NCBI GenBank assembly: GCA_039090855.1
Contig: CM077011.1
Location: 34,429,501 to 34,493,500 of the forward strand
Origin: Macrothele yani
Lineage: Eukaryota; Arthropoda; Arachnida; Araneae; Macrothelidae
Direction of reading: 5' to 3'
DNA length: 64,000 bases
A model generated the notes under the pieces. It did no database searches, was not told where the DNA came from, and saw only the letters and a list, made by a program, of their open reading frames with translations. Positions 43,113-54,705 of this stretch are shown here, piece by piece. The translations under genes were made by a program, and so were the position numbers. Position 1 is the stretch's first letter, and each line of letters opens with the position of its first letter.

Positions 43113-44280
43113 CACTGAAGTGGCAGAAAAACTGGTACACCAATCTAATACTAGCTTCTGGAAATATGCTGTAGGTAATGCACACCATACTTCCTGCAGA
43201 GCGTTCCACAATTCGTATGTATTCCGAGGTCTCGGATTCCTGTGTTCGATAGCGCGTTGCATGGCATCCCAAATGTGTTCTATCACGTTCAGATCTGGGG
43301 ACTTGGGTGGGAATGGCAACACCCCAAACTCAGATGAATGCTCCTCTAACCATAATGGGGCGTCCCGACACTTGTGTGGAGGTGCATTATCCTGTTGGGA
43401 CAGGCCCAATCCATCAGCATTAATGCAGGACATGAACGGGTGTACCTCGTCAGAAAGGATGCGCACATAGCGTTGGCCGATCACAGACATTTGTAGACGT
43501 ACCAAGTGTCCCATTGAAGTCCAGCTAGACACACCCCATACCATTTCGGATCCCCCACCAGCCGGTATAGTTCCTTGTTAACATGCGGGATCCATGGCTT
43601 CATGGGGTTTGCGCCACATGCGAATCCTTCCATCTGCCCGATACAGTTAGAAACGCGCCTCGTCAGACCAGGCTACTTATCTCCAGTCATCAAGTGTCCA
43701 GTGGCGGTGTTGCCGTGCCCAAGCGAGACGCATAGCTCTGTGTCGTGCACCCATCAAGGGGACTCGAGTTAGGCGTCGGCTCCCAAAGCCCATATCGTGC
43801 AGGGTATACGTTGCACAGTCCGGACGCTGATGTTTGTTGAGGCTCCAGCATTGAATTACGATGATACCTGCGAAGAGTGTTGCACGCCTATCGCGTGAAA
43901 CGATTCTTGACAGCCGACGATGATCACGTTCACCCAATGTCTCTTTACGGCCACATTGGTATCGTAGGTTGAAGGTTTTACCGGAATTCTTGTAGTAACG
44001 GTACACCCTTGCAATGGTCGTCCGTGAAAATTCAAACTTCGTTACTACCTCCGAAATACTATGGCCCATCTCACGAGCGCCAACTACATGACACCGCGTT
44101 GAAAATCGCTTAAATCGTTATTACTTGTCATTCTCATGCCGAAAACAGCTTTGAAAGCTGGAAAGGATGTCTATCGATTTATATACGCACTGGCGGACGC
44201 AACCGAGTACGAGCATAGGGGACGTTGCTATGTATTTTGCATAAGCTTGTCTGTACCAGTTTTTCTCGTCTCTACCAGTG
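43113..44280 (-). mobile_element. Tc1-like element, family H
   Basis: Ends CACTGAAGTGGCAGAAAAAC and a mirrored TTTTTCTCGTCTCTACCAGTG with TA on both sides (43111-43112, 44281-44282). The N-terminal DNA-binding part reads 44069-43677 (MGHSISEVV..FEFSRTTIAR). The C-terminal part, 43544-43110, is intact over QQDNAPPH and SPDLNVIEHIWD, with 36 residues between the Asp and the Glu. The region with the first Asp (about 43680-43560) is out of frame. Confidence 0.92.
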
Positions 44281-45323
44281 TATATTTTCTTACAGAAATC
44301 GGGCGTCTATTTGATTTGTTTTCAATCTGCTTCAATCAAAAATTTCACTCCGTCACAGGACGGGCAACATCCCTATGTATTAATATTTATTTAAAGCTTA
44401 AAAACAACCGTCCTAGCACCGGCTATACGCTAGTATATAATAAAAGCCAATGTATTTTCTACAGATTTTGTCTTGGAATTTTTAATGATTTAGCATTGTA
44501 TACTTTTCTTGGTGCATCTTTATGTTATATAATGTGAAGTCACAGGTGATTTCGCCCATTAACGGTTCCAAGTTCAAACAGGGAGGTGTGGATGGATGGT
44601 AGTGAAAAAGCTGAAACTGTTTCGCCGGCCCCACTATATAGAGCGACATAAAATCTTTACCCTTGATGAGTCACTGCTTTGAAATCTGTTCGTCTCCTAG
44701 CTACTGTTTGTAATCGACTGGAAATCATACGAGACAAAACTAAAACTATTTCACTTCCTCTCTATATAAATATAGAAGCTGTGTATTATTTGCGGCGTAA
44801 CGGCATGCCTCCTGGGCACTTGGTAGAAGAGACGGAAACGGGTCACGTGTCAACGGGTCGACAATTTCTTGCAGGTCTAACGGGTCGGGTTAAGATGTTC
44901 CTGACCCGATTTTATTCCTGTTTTATTTTTGAAACGAGAAAAATATATTCTAAAGAAAAATGCTTGTTGTGAAATTCTGTAGTCAATACTGGTGCCCATG
45001 GAGTGAATAATGATTTGCCATGCAAACAATATTGTCATCTCTTTCTTAAAGCAACGAAGATTTGCACCGACCGACGTCAGACACACCGACACCATATCGT
45101 AAAAAGATACTTCCTTTGCGTTCTTGTGCAGTGCGATTATCCTGGGCAAGGTACAGCAAACGCCATTCGCCTGCTTCTCAGCTGATTCACTCTCTCCGTG
45201 TGAACTATGACTAAGGGCTACTTTTCACATCGCATCTTTTACATTGAGCATTCAGAGGTTTCCCATTGATGTGCTAACATCCCTTTCCCATGACATGTAG
45301 AAATTAACTTCTTATTTGTTAAT

Positions 45324-45542
45324 ATGGATGGATTTAATATTGAGGAGGTTGAGAAAGGCGTCGAGGCCAACAAATACGTGCCTGTTGAAAACCACAAGGG
45401 GAAGAGTGAATGCTGGAAATTGTTTCGCCTCATTAAGGAACAGGTGAATAATTCTGTGTTGTTTGGTCTTGCTTGTTGTTCAAAATGTGGAAAGTATAAT
45501 TACAAAGAAAGATGTCGACGGTGTAATGGAATCAAAATCTAA
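45324..45542 (+). pseudogene. Possible hAT N-terminal BED-type zinc-finger fragment
   Basis: The 72-codon frame has GKSECWKLFRLIKEQ then ACCSKCGKYNYK, similar to the opening of BED fingers (aromatic W/F followed by CxxC). The downstream His/Cys pair is not in frame. Repeated GGGTCGGGT(C/T) motifs at about 44880 and 45890 are reminiscent of hAT subterminal repeats. I am unsure of the class. Confidence 0.35.
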
Positions 45543-46317
45543 CGGACCATATGAAAGTACGCGCACCTCAATCAAAGCGTGGAAAGAGTGGACAATCTGA
45601 ATACATTTTAAAAATACATTTGTGTAATCGTAAATAATGATTCCCATTTGTAATATACTCCATGGTCACGGTCATAGTCAGCCATTGTTTCCGCATTGCG
45701 CAAAATAGTGGCACTAAAAATGACATTAAAATTTAGCAAGAAACCAAATTTTATTATTAAAAAAGAATTTCAGTTATTAAATATCAAGCAGTTATAGGGA
45801 TTAATATATATATTATGTTTATACGTATATAAACATTAATTGAGTTTCGAATTTATATAGTTCAAAGCAGATTTGTCCGGATCAGTTACGGGTCCGGGTC
45901 GGGTCCGACCTAGGCTATAGCCTCTCTAGACCCCCCCCCTTAATCTGGCACTAGGTTGGAGAGGTGTAAAGTCCGGTGCTGGTGGATTCTGGATCAGGGG
46001 AACCACGTTCTCTGAAGTGATGAGTCAAGTTTCACCATTTGGCAGTCTGTCGGACGAATCTGAGTGTGGAGGATGCCAGGCAAATGCTACCTGACCAACT
46101 GTATCGTAACAACTATGAAGGTTGGTGGAGAAGGCATCATACTGTGTGTCTCTTTCTCATGGTTTGGGCTGTACCCCCGTAGTTCCAGTGCCCGAAAATC
46201 TGGACGCTGCGGTCTATAATGACATTCTCGACAACTCTGTGCCCCGACATCATGGCAACATCAAACAGAAGTCACCGCTCTTTCCACGTTTATAAGTGAG
46301 TCACAGAAAAAATTCTC

Positions 46318-46395
46318 ATTGGCCGCCACCGGGAACCGAACCCAGTGTCTTCCAGTTACGCGCCGGCCATGATTCCACTGCACTACGGCGGCCTC
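46318..46395 (-). repeat. tRNA-derived SINE-like unit 1
   Basis: The minus strand has acceptor-like GGCCGCC, a box A-like GTAGTGCAGTGGAATCATGG, and box B GGTTCGGTTCCC. The surrounding repeat (46256-46460) is shared with unit 2. Confidence 0.65.
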
Positions 46396-46527
46396 AAATT
46401 CCTCCAGACTCACATACACTAACTGCCAAGTCACTTGCTAGGTTGCTTCTTGGAGCCCCGCACAATGCTGCGGATTCACGAAAGATGGTAAACAGCAACT
46501 GAACAAATAACTAGAAGGCGAATGAAT

Positions 46528-46789
46528 AATTAATACAGACATTTGACGTCGACTAGGAACATCAAACCCAAGTTATCGCTCTTTCCCCGTTTATAAATGA
46601 GTCACGAAAAATTATCATTGGCCGCCAGCGGGAATCGAACCCAGGGTCTTCCAGTTACGCGCCGGACATGCTTGCCCTGCGGCCTCATATTCCTCCAGAC
46701 TCACATACACTACCTGCTAAGTCACTTGGCAGTTAGTGATGACTTCTGTTTGATGTTCCTAGTCCACGTCAAATGTCTGTATTAATTAT
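46528..46789 (-). mobile_element. tRNA-derived unit 2 bounded by ~40-bp inverted repeats
   Basis: The ends AATTAATACAGACATTTGAC and mirrored GTCAAATGTCTGTATTAATT continue inward through TAGGAACATCAAA. The tRNA-like core (46618-46687) has box B GGTTCGATTCCC on minus. A related inverted piece (AACATCAAACAGAAGTCA) starts at 46257. The inverted ends are unusual for a SINE and suggest a foldback element that picked up a tRNA copy, or two SINEs in opposite context. Confidence 0.6.
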
Positions 46790-47379
46790 GGCAAATAGGG
46801 CCATTCTTTACCGACAAGACAACGTCTACGTCCGCAGAGCGAGGTCCCTGCAGGAATGGTTTGATTTGATGAGAGGCGTGACAGTACTTAACTGGCCTGC
46901 ACAAGGCTCCGATCGCAACCCCACGGAACACCTTTTGGACATATCAGAGCACTGGCGAAGGAAAGGGAGGGCTCAGGGGACTCAAGCCCCTCCCATTGGA
47001 TATCAAGGCACATTTTTCTACTGAGCGCCGAATCACATGATTTCTGTTTCTCTTTTAAAGCCGAATTTGAAATCTTGCTCATTAAAAAGTATCAAGAAGA
47101 ATCTGAAAAACCGATAAAAAAACTGATTCAAATCACATTTTTTACCAACGAAGTCGCAGATTATTTTTAATCCCTTTGAATTCGTTTCATTGGCGTAATT
47201 TCCCACGCGCAAGCAACACACCCGCAGGGTTCACTCGCTGTCGCTCACACTCTTGGAAGATGCCTTTATTAACAACTAACAGGGGTACCCGGTATTTCTC
47301 GGGTAAATTTTTGTGGAATGACCAAGTTCAGCGGGGGAAATTTTATGAATGAAAAATATATTCCTGTAATTTTCCCGTT

Positions 47380-48005
47380 AATGCCAAATTTGGTGATTCT
47401 AAATTGAAAAATGTAGAACTATTTTGTATGGGGGCCCCTTGACCCCCGGCTCCGACCCCTTCCAAAAACTGTCTACGGTCTAAGTCAGAGTACGATGAGA
47501 TACTATACCAAATTTGGTGGTTGTAAATTGATAACTGTACAACTTTTTACGAAAATTTCGTATGGGTGCCCTTTGACCCCTTCCAAACAACGTGTACAGT
47601 CTAAGTTAGAGTACCATGAGATAAATACCAAATTTGGTTGTTCTAAATTGAAAACTGTAGAACTTTTCACGAAAATTTTGTATGGCGGCCCCTTGAACCC
47701 CCCCCCCCCGGCTTCGACGCCTTCCCAAAACGGCCTACGGTCTAAGTCGGAGTATCATGAGATAATATACCAAATTTAGTGGCTGCAAATTGAAAACTGT
47801 AGAAATTTTTACGAAAATTTTGTATGGGGACTCTTTGGCCCCCAGGCTCCGACCCCTTCCCAAAAACGTGTACGGTCTAAGTCAGAGTACCATGAGATAG
47901 TATACCAAATTTGGTGGTTCTAAGTTGAAAACTGTAGATTTGTATAGCGGACAAACAAACAAACATACAAACAAACAAACAAATATACAAACTTTCACTT
48001 TCATA
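47380..48005 (+). repeat. Tandem ~125-bp units with an ACAA/ACAT tail
   Basis: Four to five units with ATGGGGGCCCCTTGACCCCC, TACGGTCTAAGTCAGAGTAC and ACCAAATTTGGTGGTT. The end runs into GGACAAACAAACAAACATAC and then TTCACTTTCATATACTA. Such tails resemble RTE-type LINE 3' ends, but no coding is attached here. Confidence 0.75.
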
Positions 48006-48007
48006 TA

Positions 48008-48685
48008 CTAGGGGTGTTCAAATGAAAAGGTACGAAACGTCATAAGAACGTAACCGTTAACATATTTGCCTATGCCGCTATGGGAGAACGTAGCGACACA
48101 TCTAGGGATGCGATTGGAGTCGCCGGCGTGGATCGGAGCATGCGCGGGCGCCCGCATGCACAGGAGAGAGCAGAGGCTCTTATAAAGAGCGCCGTCCAAT
48201 TGACACGGCAGTGCGTGTGAGGACTGGATGGCGTTCACATTGCAAAATTCGACGATTGAGGAGCAGCGAGGCGTTATCCGATTTCTGACAGCGGAAGGTG
48301 TTAAACCGGCCGCTATTCATCGCCGGATGGTGACCGTATACGCGCGTCCACACGTCTCCAGGGTCACACACGCGGAACTGGCCAAGTTCCAGTGGGAGCA
48401 GCTTGACCATCCGCCCTACAGCCCGGACATGTCGCCCTGCGATTTTCACGTGTTTGGTCCCCTGAAAAAACATCTGAAATGGAAGCGCTTCCACTCGGAC
48501 GACGAACTCAAGGACGCTGTGCAGGACTGGGTCTCGTCACTGCCACAGGAATTCTGGGAACAAGGAATCCTTCCTCTCCTTAATCAATGGGATCGTTGTG
48601 CTACGGTCTATGGTGTATACTTTGAATAAAGTCTTCATTTATACCCAAAGTGTCGTTTCGTACCTTTTCATTTGAACAATCCTTG
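48008..48685 (+). mobile_element. mariner element, internally deleted
   Basis: About 33-bp inverted ends (core TTCAAATGAAAAGGTACGAA) with TA outside (48006-48007, 48686-48687). Length is 678 bp, about half of a full mariner. It carries one open frame. Confidence 0.9.
48228..48629 (+). CDS. Shortened mariner transposase: DNA-binding start joined to C-terminal end
   Basis: 133 codons from ATG to TAA. Residues 1-35 (TIEEQRGVIRFLTAEGVK) are the first helix-turn-helix of mariner transposase. From about residue 55 it is the C-terminus (HPPYSPDMSPCDFHVFGPLK, KRFHSDDELKDAVQDW). The middle, with the first two catalytic Asp residues and the second DNA-binding motif, is deleted, yet the frame is kept through the join. 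It may bind its own ends without being able to cut, acting as a repressor or cross-mobilised element; that is inference. Confidence 0.85.
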   Translation: MAFTLQNSTIEEQRGVIRFLTAEGVKPAAIHRRMVTVYARPHVSRVTHAELAKFQWEQLDHPPYSPDMSPCDFHVFGPLKKHLKWKRFHSDDELKDAVQDWVSSLPQEFWEQGILPLLNQWDRCATVYGVYFE

Positions 48686-48802
48686 TATATATAGAATACC
48701 AGATTTTTCTCTCAATTTTTCTGTCTTGAAAATCGCTTCCCAGAGCATAGAAAAACACTTTTTATTGAAGATTTACTAATTGCTCACTAATTAGGGATTT
48801 CA

Positions 48803-49147
48803 CTAAATTACCATGTAAAAGAATATCCCCGATGAGAAATTGTTATATGCTTCGAGAATTTTATATGATTCTAATGCTTCTAACTGTTGTATGGTAATAG
48901 CGCTTCGACCAAAGACGAAGTAATAGAAAATATTTACTATGTGCACTTCTGGAAAACTTTTCGCGTCACCTTCGAAGATACTTACGTTCAGCACATAGGG
49001 ATCTTTTCCTTCAATCTCACTATTTTTTTCCAAATACCGCATTTTGTACTCGAAAGTTAACTTTTCAAAGTAAGACACCATCATTTCAACGGGGACTGGT
49101 TGTCCTTCACTTACATTACTAAGGCTCGTTGCCATGAAGAAAGTCAC
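48803..49147 (-). CDS. Possible exon of an unrecognised arthropod gene
   Basis: The 114-codon frame begins at an ATG, with a second ATG four codons later (MATSLSNVSEG). It contains LEKNSEIEGKDPYVL and a segment EVHIVNIFYYFVFGRSAITI followed by LEAYNNFSSG. It has balanced composition, unlike the surrounding shadows. The pattern GKDPY...FP.V...DI..Y...G.S.....QL.A..S...LEAYN recalls the N-terminal part of proteins that also carry a YqaJ-type nuclease, often expanded in arthropods, but I cannot confirm that. The frame stops shortly after LEAYNNFSSG, where such proteins continue, so a splice site or a truncation is likely. Confidence 0.4.
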   Translation of the reverse strand: MTFFMATSLSNVSEGQPVPVEMMVSYFEKLTFEYKMRYLEKNSEIEGKDPYVLNVSIFEGDAKSFPEVHIVNIFYYFVFGRSAITIQQLEALESYKILEAYNNFSSGIFFYMVI

Positions 49148-49403
49148 GTGTCTGCTGCATCCTCATAGGCAGTGGAAGCCACGAAAGAATGCGAACGGCG
49201 GTTTCTTTTTTGACTTGTCACTAAAATCGTTACTGCTTGGCTCCCTTTTGTCATAGATTAATGTTTCATACACATAAACTTTCCTCGACAAATGCTGTAT
49301 GGAATAGTGAAAATCACATCAAAATCCGTATAGCGATTCTCGAGATTAGCCCTAACAAACAGACAGACGCCTACCGGAGACTTTATTTTATACTTTGTAT
49401 ATA

Positions 49404-50613
49404 CACTGAAGAGCAATTGAATTAGAGATACCTGTCTAGTAACGTGTAGCACCACCTTTCGCCATGATGACGGCGTCGATTCGTCTCGGCATGGACTCGA
49501 CAAGACACCGGAAGCGTTGGGAAGCCATACGGATCCACGACCCCTGAACAAGCTCCCACAGTTCACGAAGATTTTATGGAGGAAGGTCAGAGCCTCGAAC
49601 ATCTCTCTTGATGGCATCTCAGATGTGCTTGATGGGATTGTGGTCAGGTGACCTAGCTGGCCAAGAAGCGAGGTCACGTCGGTGGAGTGTTCATCCAACC
49701 ATTCGGATACAATTCGGGAGCGATGGCACGGTGCATTGTCTTGTTGCAGGATGAAGTCCCCAGTGGGAAGTTGAAGACGCACAAACGGGAGCAAATGGTC
49801 TTCCAGGATATCTTGACCTATGAGGGACAATGTCAGACGTACCAGAGGTCCCATTTCAGTCCACGTAAAGAGTCCCCAGACGAGAATGTCACCCCTACCA
49901 GCTTGAAGAGTACCCTGCTGGCAAGAAGGATCCGTCGCTTCATGTGGTTTGCGCCGTGCTCGTATCCTGCCATCCGCATGTACCAGCGTGAATCTCGACT
50001 GATCAGCCCAGTCAACATTTTCCCACATGCCTAGGGTCCAGTGGCGATGTTCCCACGCCCATGCTAATCTTTGCACCCGGTGATGTGCGGTCAGCAGCGG
50101 TACCCTCGTGGGACGATGGCTTCTGTACCCCATAGCGAGGAGATGTTTCTGGATGGTGTGGCTGCTTACACGTTTTTGTGCACCAGCATTAAATTGCCGA
50201 GTGATTTCTTGCGCTGTGGTCCGTCTATCCACTGTTACAATGCGAGCTAGCCGACGATGACCCCGCTCATCCACACGCTGTTGTCCACTGCAGTTGGCCC
50301 TTGCAGGGATGGTTTTACCGGATTCGATGTTCTCACGGTGCAACCGTGACACAGTGGCTCGTGAAAATCGCAGTGCCTGCACGACTTCCGAGATAGAGTG
50401 ACCCATTAGTCGGTCTCCGAAAATTTGCCCGCGATCAAACGTGCTTAGATCCTTCGTCTTACCCATACTGCGTCCAACTCTTACTGATTCCCGTCGCATC
50501 ACTCCTTATATTGTTGGATCGCTGCATACATTATGTCGTTTCCGTTTACAGGGCCGTCCACTGCGCCACATTTGCATAACGTCAGCTGTCTCTAATTCAA
50601 TTGCTGTTCAGTG
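49404..50613 (-). mobile_element. Tc1-like element, family B, copy 2
   Basis: Ends CACTGAAGAGCAATTGAATT and a mirrored AATTCAATTGCTGTTCAGTG with TA on both sides (49402-49403, 50614-50615). Length is 1,210 bp. Confidence 0.95.
49440..50502 (-). pseudogene. Family B transposase, nearly full length, frameshifted at the catalytic Glu
   Basis: The frame starts near 50466-50502 (MGKTKDLSTFDRGQIFGDRL). The helix-turn-helix part (MGHSISEVVQALRFSRATVS) is followed by GAQKRVSSHTIQKHLLAMGY, WADQSRFTLV (first Asp) and LQQDNAPCHRS (second Asp). It then slips before the Glu block: the expected P.LSPIEHIWD wording lies in another frame near 49650. The frame stays open well past this (to 49258), but the C-terminus so produced is nonsense. 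Confidence 0.9.
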
Positions 50614-50671
50614 TACATGAGGGAAGAAGAAAGACCAACTGCTGCGATAGAATCCTTATCAAGTTGTGAAG

Positions 50672-51624
50672 CCACTGTGTCACGGGTGCACCGTGAGTAC
50701 CAAAACCATCCCTGCAAGGACCAACTGCAGTGGACAAACGGCGTGTAGATGAGCGGGGTCATCGTCGGCTAGCTCGCATTGTAATAGTGGATAGACTGGC
50801 CACAGTGCAAGAAATCACTCGGCAATTTAACGCTGGTGCGCAAAAACGTGTAAACAGCCATAGCATCCAGAACCATCTCCTTGCTATGGGGTACAGAAGG
50901 CATCGTCCCACGAGGTGCCGCTGCTGACCGCAAATCACATGGTGCAAAGATTAGCATGAGCGCGGGAACATCGCCACTGAAACCTAGACATGTGGAAAAA
51001 TGTTGCCTGGACTGATGAGTCGAGATTCACTTTGGTACATGCGGATGGCAGGATACGAGTACGGTGCAAACCACATGAAGCGATGGATCCTTCTTGCCAG
51101 CAGGGTACTCTTCAAGCTGGCTGGGGTGGCATTCTCGTCTGGGGACTCTTTACGTGGACTGAAATGGGACCTCTGGTACGTGTGACATTGTCCCTCACAG
51201 GTCAATGTTACCGGGATATCCTGGACGACCATTTGCTCCCGTTTGTGCGACTTCAAAATCCCACTGGGGACCTCATCCTGCAACAAGACAATGCACCGTG
51301 CCATCATTCCCGAATTGTATCCGAATGGTTGGATGAACACTCCACCGATATGACCTCGCTTCCTTGCCCAGCTAGGTCACCTGACCTCAGTCCCATCGAT
51401 CACATCTGGGATGCCATCGAGAGAGATGTTCGAGGCTCTGACCCCCCTCCATCAAATCTTCGTGAACTGTGGGAGCTTGTTCAGGGGTCGTAGATCCGTA
51501 TGGCTTCCAAACGCTTTCGGTGTCTTGTCGAGTCCAATCCGAGACGAATCGCCGCCGTCATCAGGGCGAAAGGTGGTGCTACACGTTACTAGACAGGTAT
51601 CTCTAATTCAAATGCTCTTCAGTG
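50672..51624 (+). pseudogene. Family B Tc1 copy 3, 5'-truncated
   Basis: Right end TTCAAATGCTCTTCAGTG, then TA (51625-51626). The 5' inverted end is missing; sequence starts inside the DNA-binding region. The frame 50990-51493 has WTDESRFTLVHADG (first Asp), LQQDNAPCHHS (second Asp) and SPDLSPIDHIWDAIERDV: the third catalytic residue reads Asp, not Glu, 36 residues after the second Asp. It sits head-to-head with copy 2, about 60 bp away. Confidence 0.9.
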
Positions 51625-51626
51625 TA

Positions 51627-54269
51627 TAATCCGGTCTTGGAAGTCGTCGTTTTAAATTTAAAATAATTGAATTAATTTATTTAATTTTACTTACAACCAA
51701 TGTAACCCGGCGATCTTCAGTTCCGGGATTTAGTTTAGGGTAGCATTAATATTATTTAACTGTGATGTTTTTTATATTTTCGGTAGGATTTTGATAATAC
51801 TCAGATGGCCCCTATTTATTTAATTTCCTGTGGTGAGGAGCATTGAGCATGCTACAGTGGAGTTTAGGGTAATTAACAGCAATAAAAAGAGACTCACAGC
51901 TGGTAAAGGAACTAGCCCTGTGACACCAAATTCACCGTACGAGACCAAATATCTCTGAGCGTCCAGTTGTTCTCCAGTCTACCAGGCGCGTACAGTCAGG
52001 GACCGACTTAGACAGTTTGGGACTCTGCGCAAGAAGCTTTCAGGGGCCTCGAGGCATGCCTGCCGTGTGTGTGTGCATGCACGTACGTATATTTGAGGAT
52101 GGTCTCAAGGACCCTCAGTCTGAGATTTCTGCGGTTTCATTCGGAATCAGTTCGATACCGATCGCCAGAAAGTGTATATTTCGTGTAGAATAATTTTGCA
52201 GATCAGATAAGATTACATATGTACAGGATTTTAGGAAGGGAGTGTCTGACCCCAGGTCTTAAACGACCCTTAGAAACAGGAAGCTAGGAGATTTGGGCTA
52301 GAGTGCCCGACAGAAAAGGGACATTAAGGCGTGATACAAAGGGGAAGGAACGCTCTTATTTATAACCGGAGGGGGCCAGTACCCGGGATCCGACGGCTTA
52401 ACGTTTCCATCCGCCGCACGGGTGATATTTAGTGGTTCATCACTAAATGCCAGCCTGCCTGGAATCAACCTGAGATTTCTCCGTGGCAGTCACGAACGTT
52501 GACTACTAAAAATCGAACCTGAGATTTCGTAACTGCCTGGAATCAAACCTGATATTCCTCCGTGGCAGTCACGAACGTTGACCACTAGGCCATCAGCGGG
52601 AATTATTTTACAGAAGTGTCAGGTTCGATTTATACCTCAGCGTCAAGTGACTCGGCACAAAGCAAAGAGACGGTTAACCAGTCACAATCGGAGCCAGTTA
52701 TTTCATGATTGGTTATTTCTCTCTCGTCGGGTCGCGTGATGCTGAGGTATAAATGCAGCATTAACTTCAGTTTCTTGGTGGTCATTATGGTGGTGTTTAT
52801 GTTTTCATCAGCTGTAGCCAATCACAGAGCTAAGGTATTGTGAGAGGGGAAGCTTGTGATTCCAAATCGTTGGTTTGCAAATCTGGTTGCTCCCGTTTGA
52901 GGAATTAATCCATTCGCAATTGAATACCGCTTGAAAAGTTGGAACTCAGGATAGCAAATATATGAACTATGGATATCACATTTATATATATATGAACATC
53001 ACGCAGCGATTTAATTGCGACTCGAAATCCATTCAGAGTGGAATTAGGTCAAAGTAGAGGCCCAGGGTATAAACTGTGTAATCGAGTAACAAGAAAAATA
53101 TTTTCATATAATGTAACTATATTTTGGGGGACCCCTAAAAAGTCGTGGCCATGGGCAGAAGCCTCGAATTTCCTACCGTAAATCAGGTCCAGCATATAGT
53201 GTTGCCAACTTTTGAAAATAAACTATGCCTAAAAAGTAAAGAAAAAAAATTATAGAAACTGCATCACACACACCTGATGATCCGCGGAATGTGCATCACA
53301 CACACCTGATGATCCGCAACAGACGATTCCTTAGGCGTCCTTCGGTATCGTATAACTATAATATATAAATTTACCATTGACTTATTTTGTCTCTTTTCTT
53401 CATTAATATTTTGATGATAGATCACTGACATAATAAATAATAAAAATATTCCAGTCATAGGTTTTAGAAATTTATTTTTTTAACCAAGAACAAAACTTTA
53501 TTTGGAGATTATTGGGGGGGGGGGGGGACTTCAAATACCATGTTGATGGGCTTCACCCTACACCCCTTCCCGAAATGGTCTAACGATGCCCCTGAGAAGA
53601 AATTCCTTTAGCGTGAGAGCAGGATAAAAATGTTCTCTCTTGCCCGTCTGCGAACTATTGACAAACTTCGCAAAGCGATGTAGGTCTCCCTAAATCTGAG
53701 GCAGAGGCGACGAGCTTGAAGAACATAATACCATAGTTGACTGTTTTTGTGAGGCTCAAGTTCAACATCGTCAACCAGTTGGCCACTTTCAAGTTGCCTT
53801 TGATGTCAGTTGAGGAAAGATTAAGGGTACCTAGCGATTACCGTAAGAAAAAGCCCGGGATCCGCCAACCGGAGGAACAACTGGAAGTTTAAACTCACTG
53901 CAACCGCTCCTGACTACGCGTACGTTAGTCGTCCACTTGACTCTTTTACGTGTTGTTCAAATGCTGACGGGAGTCAAATTTTGACCAAGGTGGCCGTGTG
54001 AATTTTAGACGCGAAGTTCTCTGATTATTACCGCAGCGCCCTTCTACAAAACTGCCAAATTTGCTTTCTGTTCCACCGCACCTTTTAACCAGGGCATTAA
54101 TCGAACTTCTTAAATGTGCTCTTCCATATAAAAATCTGTAAAAAAAAAGAGAAGAGGGGAAAAATTTAAGAAAACGGACAGCCACCGCGAAAATTTCTGA
54201 AAACTTTCCCTCGCGATTTGATTTCGTAAGGATACGAGAACTTTTTTGTACATATTTTCAGAAGAACGG
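51627..54269. other. Spacer without recognisable genes
   Basis: Contains a tRNA-derived piece (52525-52596), a doubled 30-bp GCATCACACACACCTGATGA unit (53263-53320) and a G-run (53514-53527). Some text near 52440-52600 is duplicated (TCTCCGTGGCAGTCACGAAC). No coding found. Confidence 0.5.
52525..52596 (-). repeat. tRNA-derived sequence
   Basis: The minus strand has box A-like TGGCCTAGTGGTCAACGTT and box B GGTTTGATTCC. A partial second copy lies at 52453-52524. SINE-head or tRNA pseudogene. Confidence 0.55.
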
Positions 54270-54480
54270 ACCACCGATGAGCAACTGAAGTTTTAGCCTG
54301 GATACCAAGGAACAGAAAAAGACCCAGAAGAAGACCACGTGGGTGATGGGCGGATGAAATTCGAAAGCATGCAGGAGTGACATGGAGGAAACTGTCTCAA
54401 AATAGACTGCTATGGAAGAAACTTGGGGTGACCTTCATCCAGCAGTGGCTGGACAATGGTTGACAATGATGATAATAATC
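54270..54480 (+). pseudogene. LINE 3' tail
   Basis: The plus strand encodes PRNRKRPRRRPRGWWADEIR, then RKLSQNRLLWKKLGVTF, a near relative of the tail at 1956-1756. It ends in a TGATGATAATAAT microsatellite typical of some LINE 3' ends. Strongly 5'-truncated. Confidence 0.75.
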
Positions 54481-54497
54481 TATCTATATATTTTTAA

Positions 54498-54525
54498 ATG
54501 AGAGAGAGGGAGAGAGAGAGAGAGA

Positions 54526-54573
<48 letters not shown>

Positions 54574-54617
54574 GAAGGAAGAGAAGGACAGAGAGAAAGA
54601 AGAGAGAGAGAGAGAGC

Positions 54618-54653
<36 letters not shown>

Positions 54654-54705
54654 GAGAAAGAAAGAGAGAGAGAGAGACAGAATGAGAGAAAGAGAGAGAG
54701 AGAGA
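54498..54705. repeat. ~205-bp (GA)n-rich microsatellite
   Basis: Almost pure GA with occasional AA/GG/CA steps. It generates long artificial Arg/Glu and Ser/Leu frames. Confidence 0.97.

Larger units (their letters stand above)
45953..47020 (+). pseudogene. Tc1-like family F copy interrupted by tRNA-derived repeats
   Basis: 45953-46255 aligns with 41610-41925 (first-Asp region to the ILDN block). The copy resumes at about 46790 with RQDNVYVRRARSLQEWFDLM and NPTEHLLD. Between them lie two tRNA-derived insertions. Spacing from the second Asp to the Glu is 35. Confidence 0.8.
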
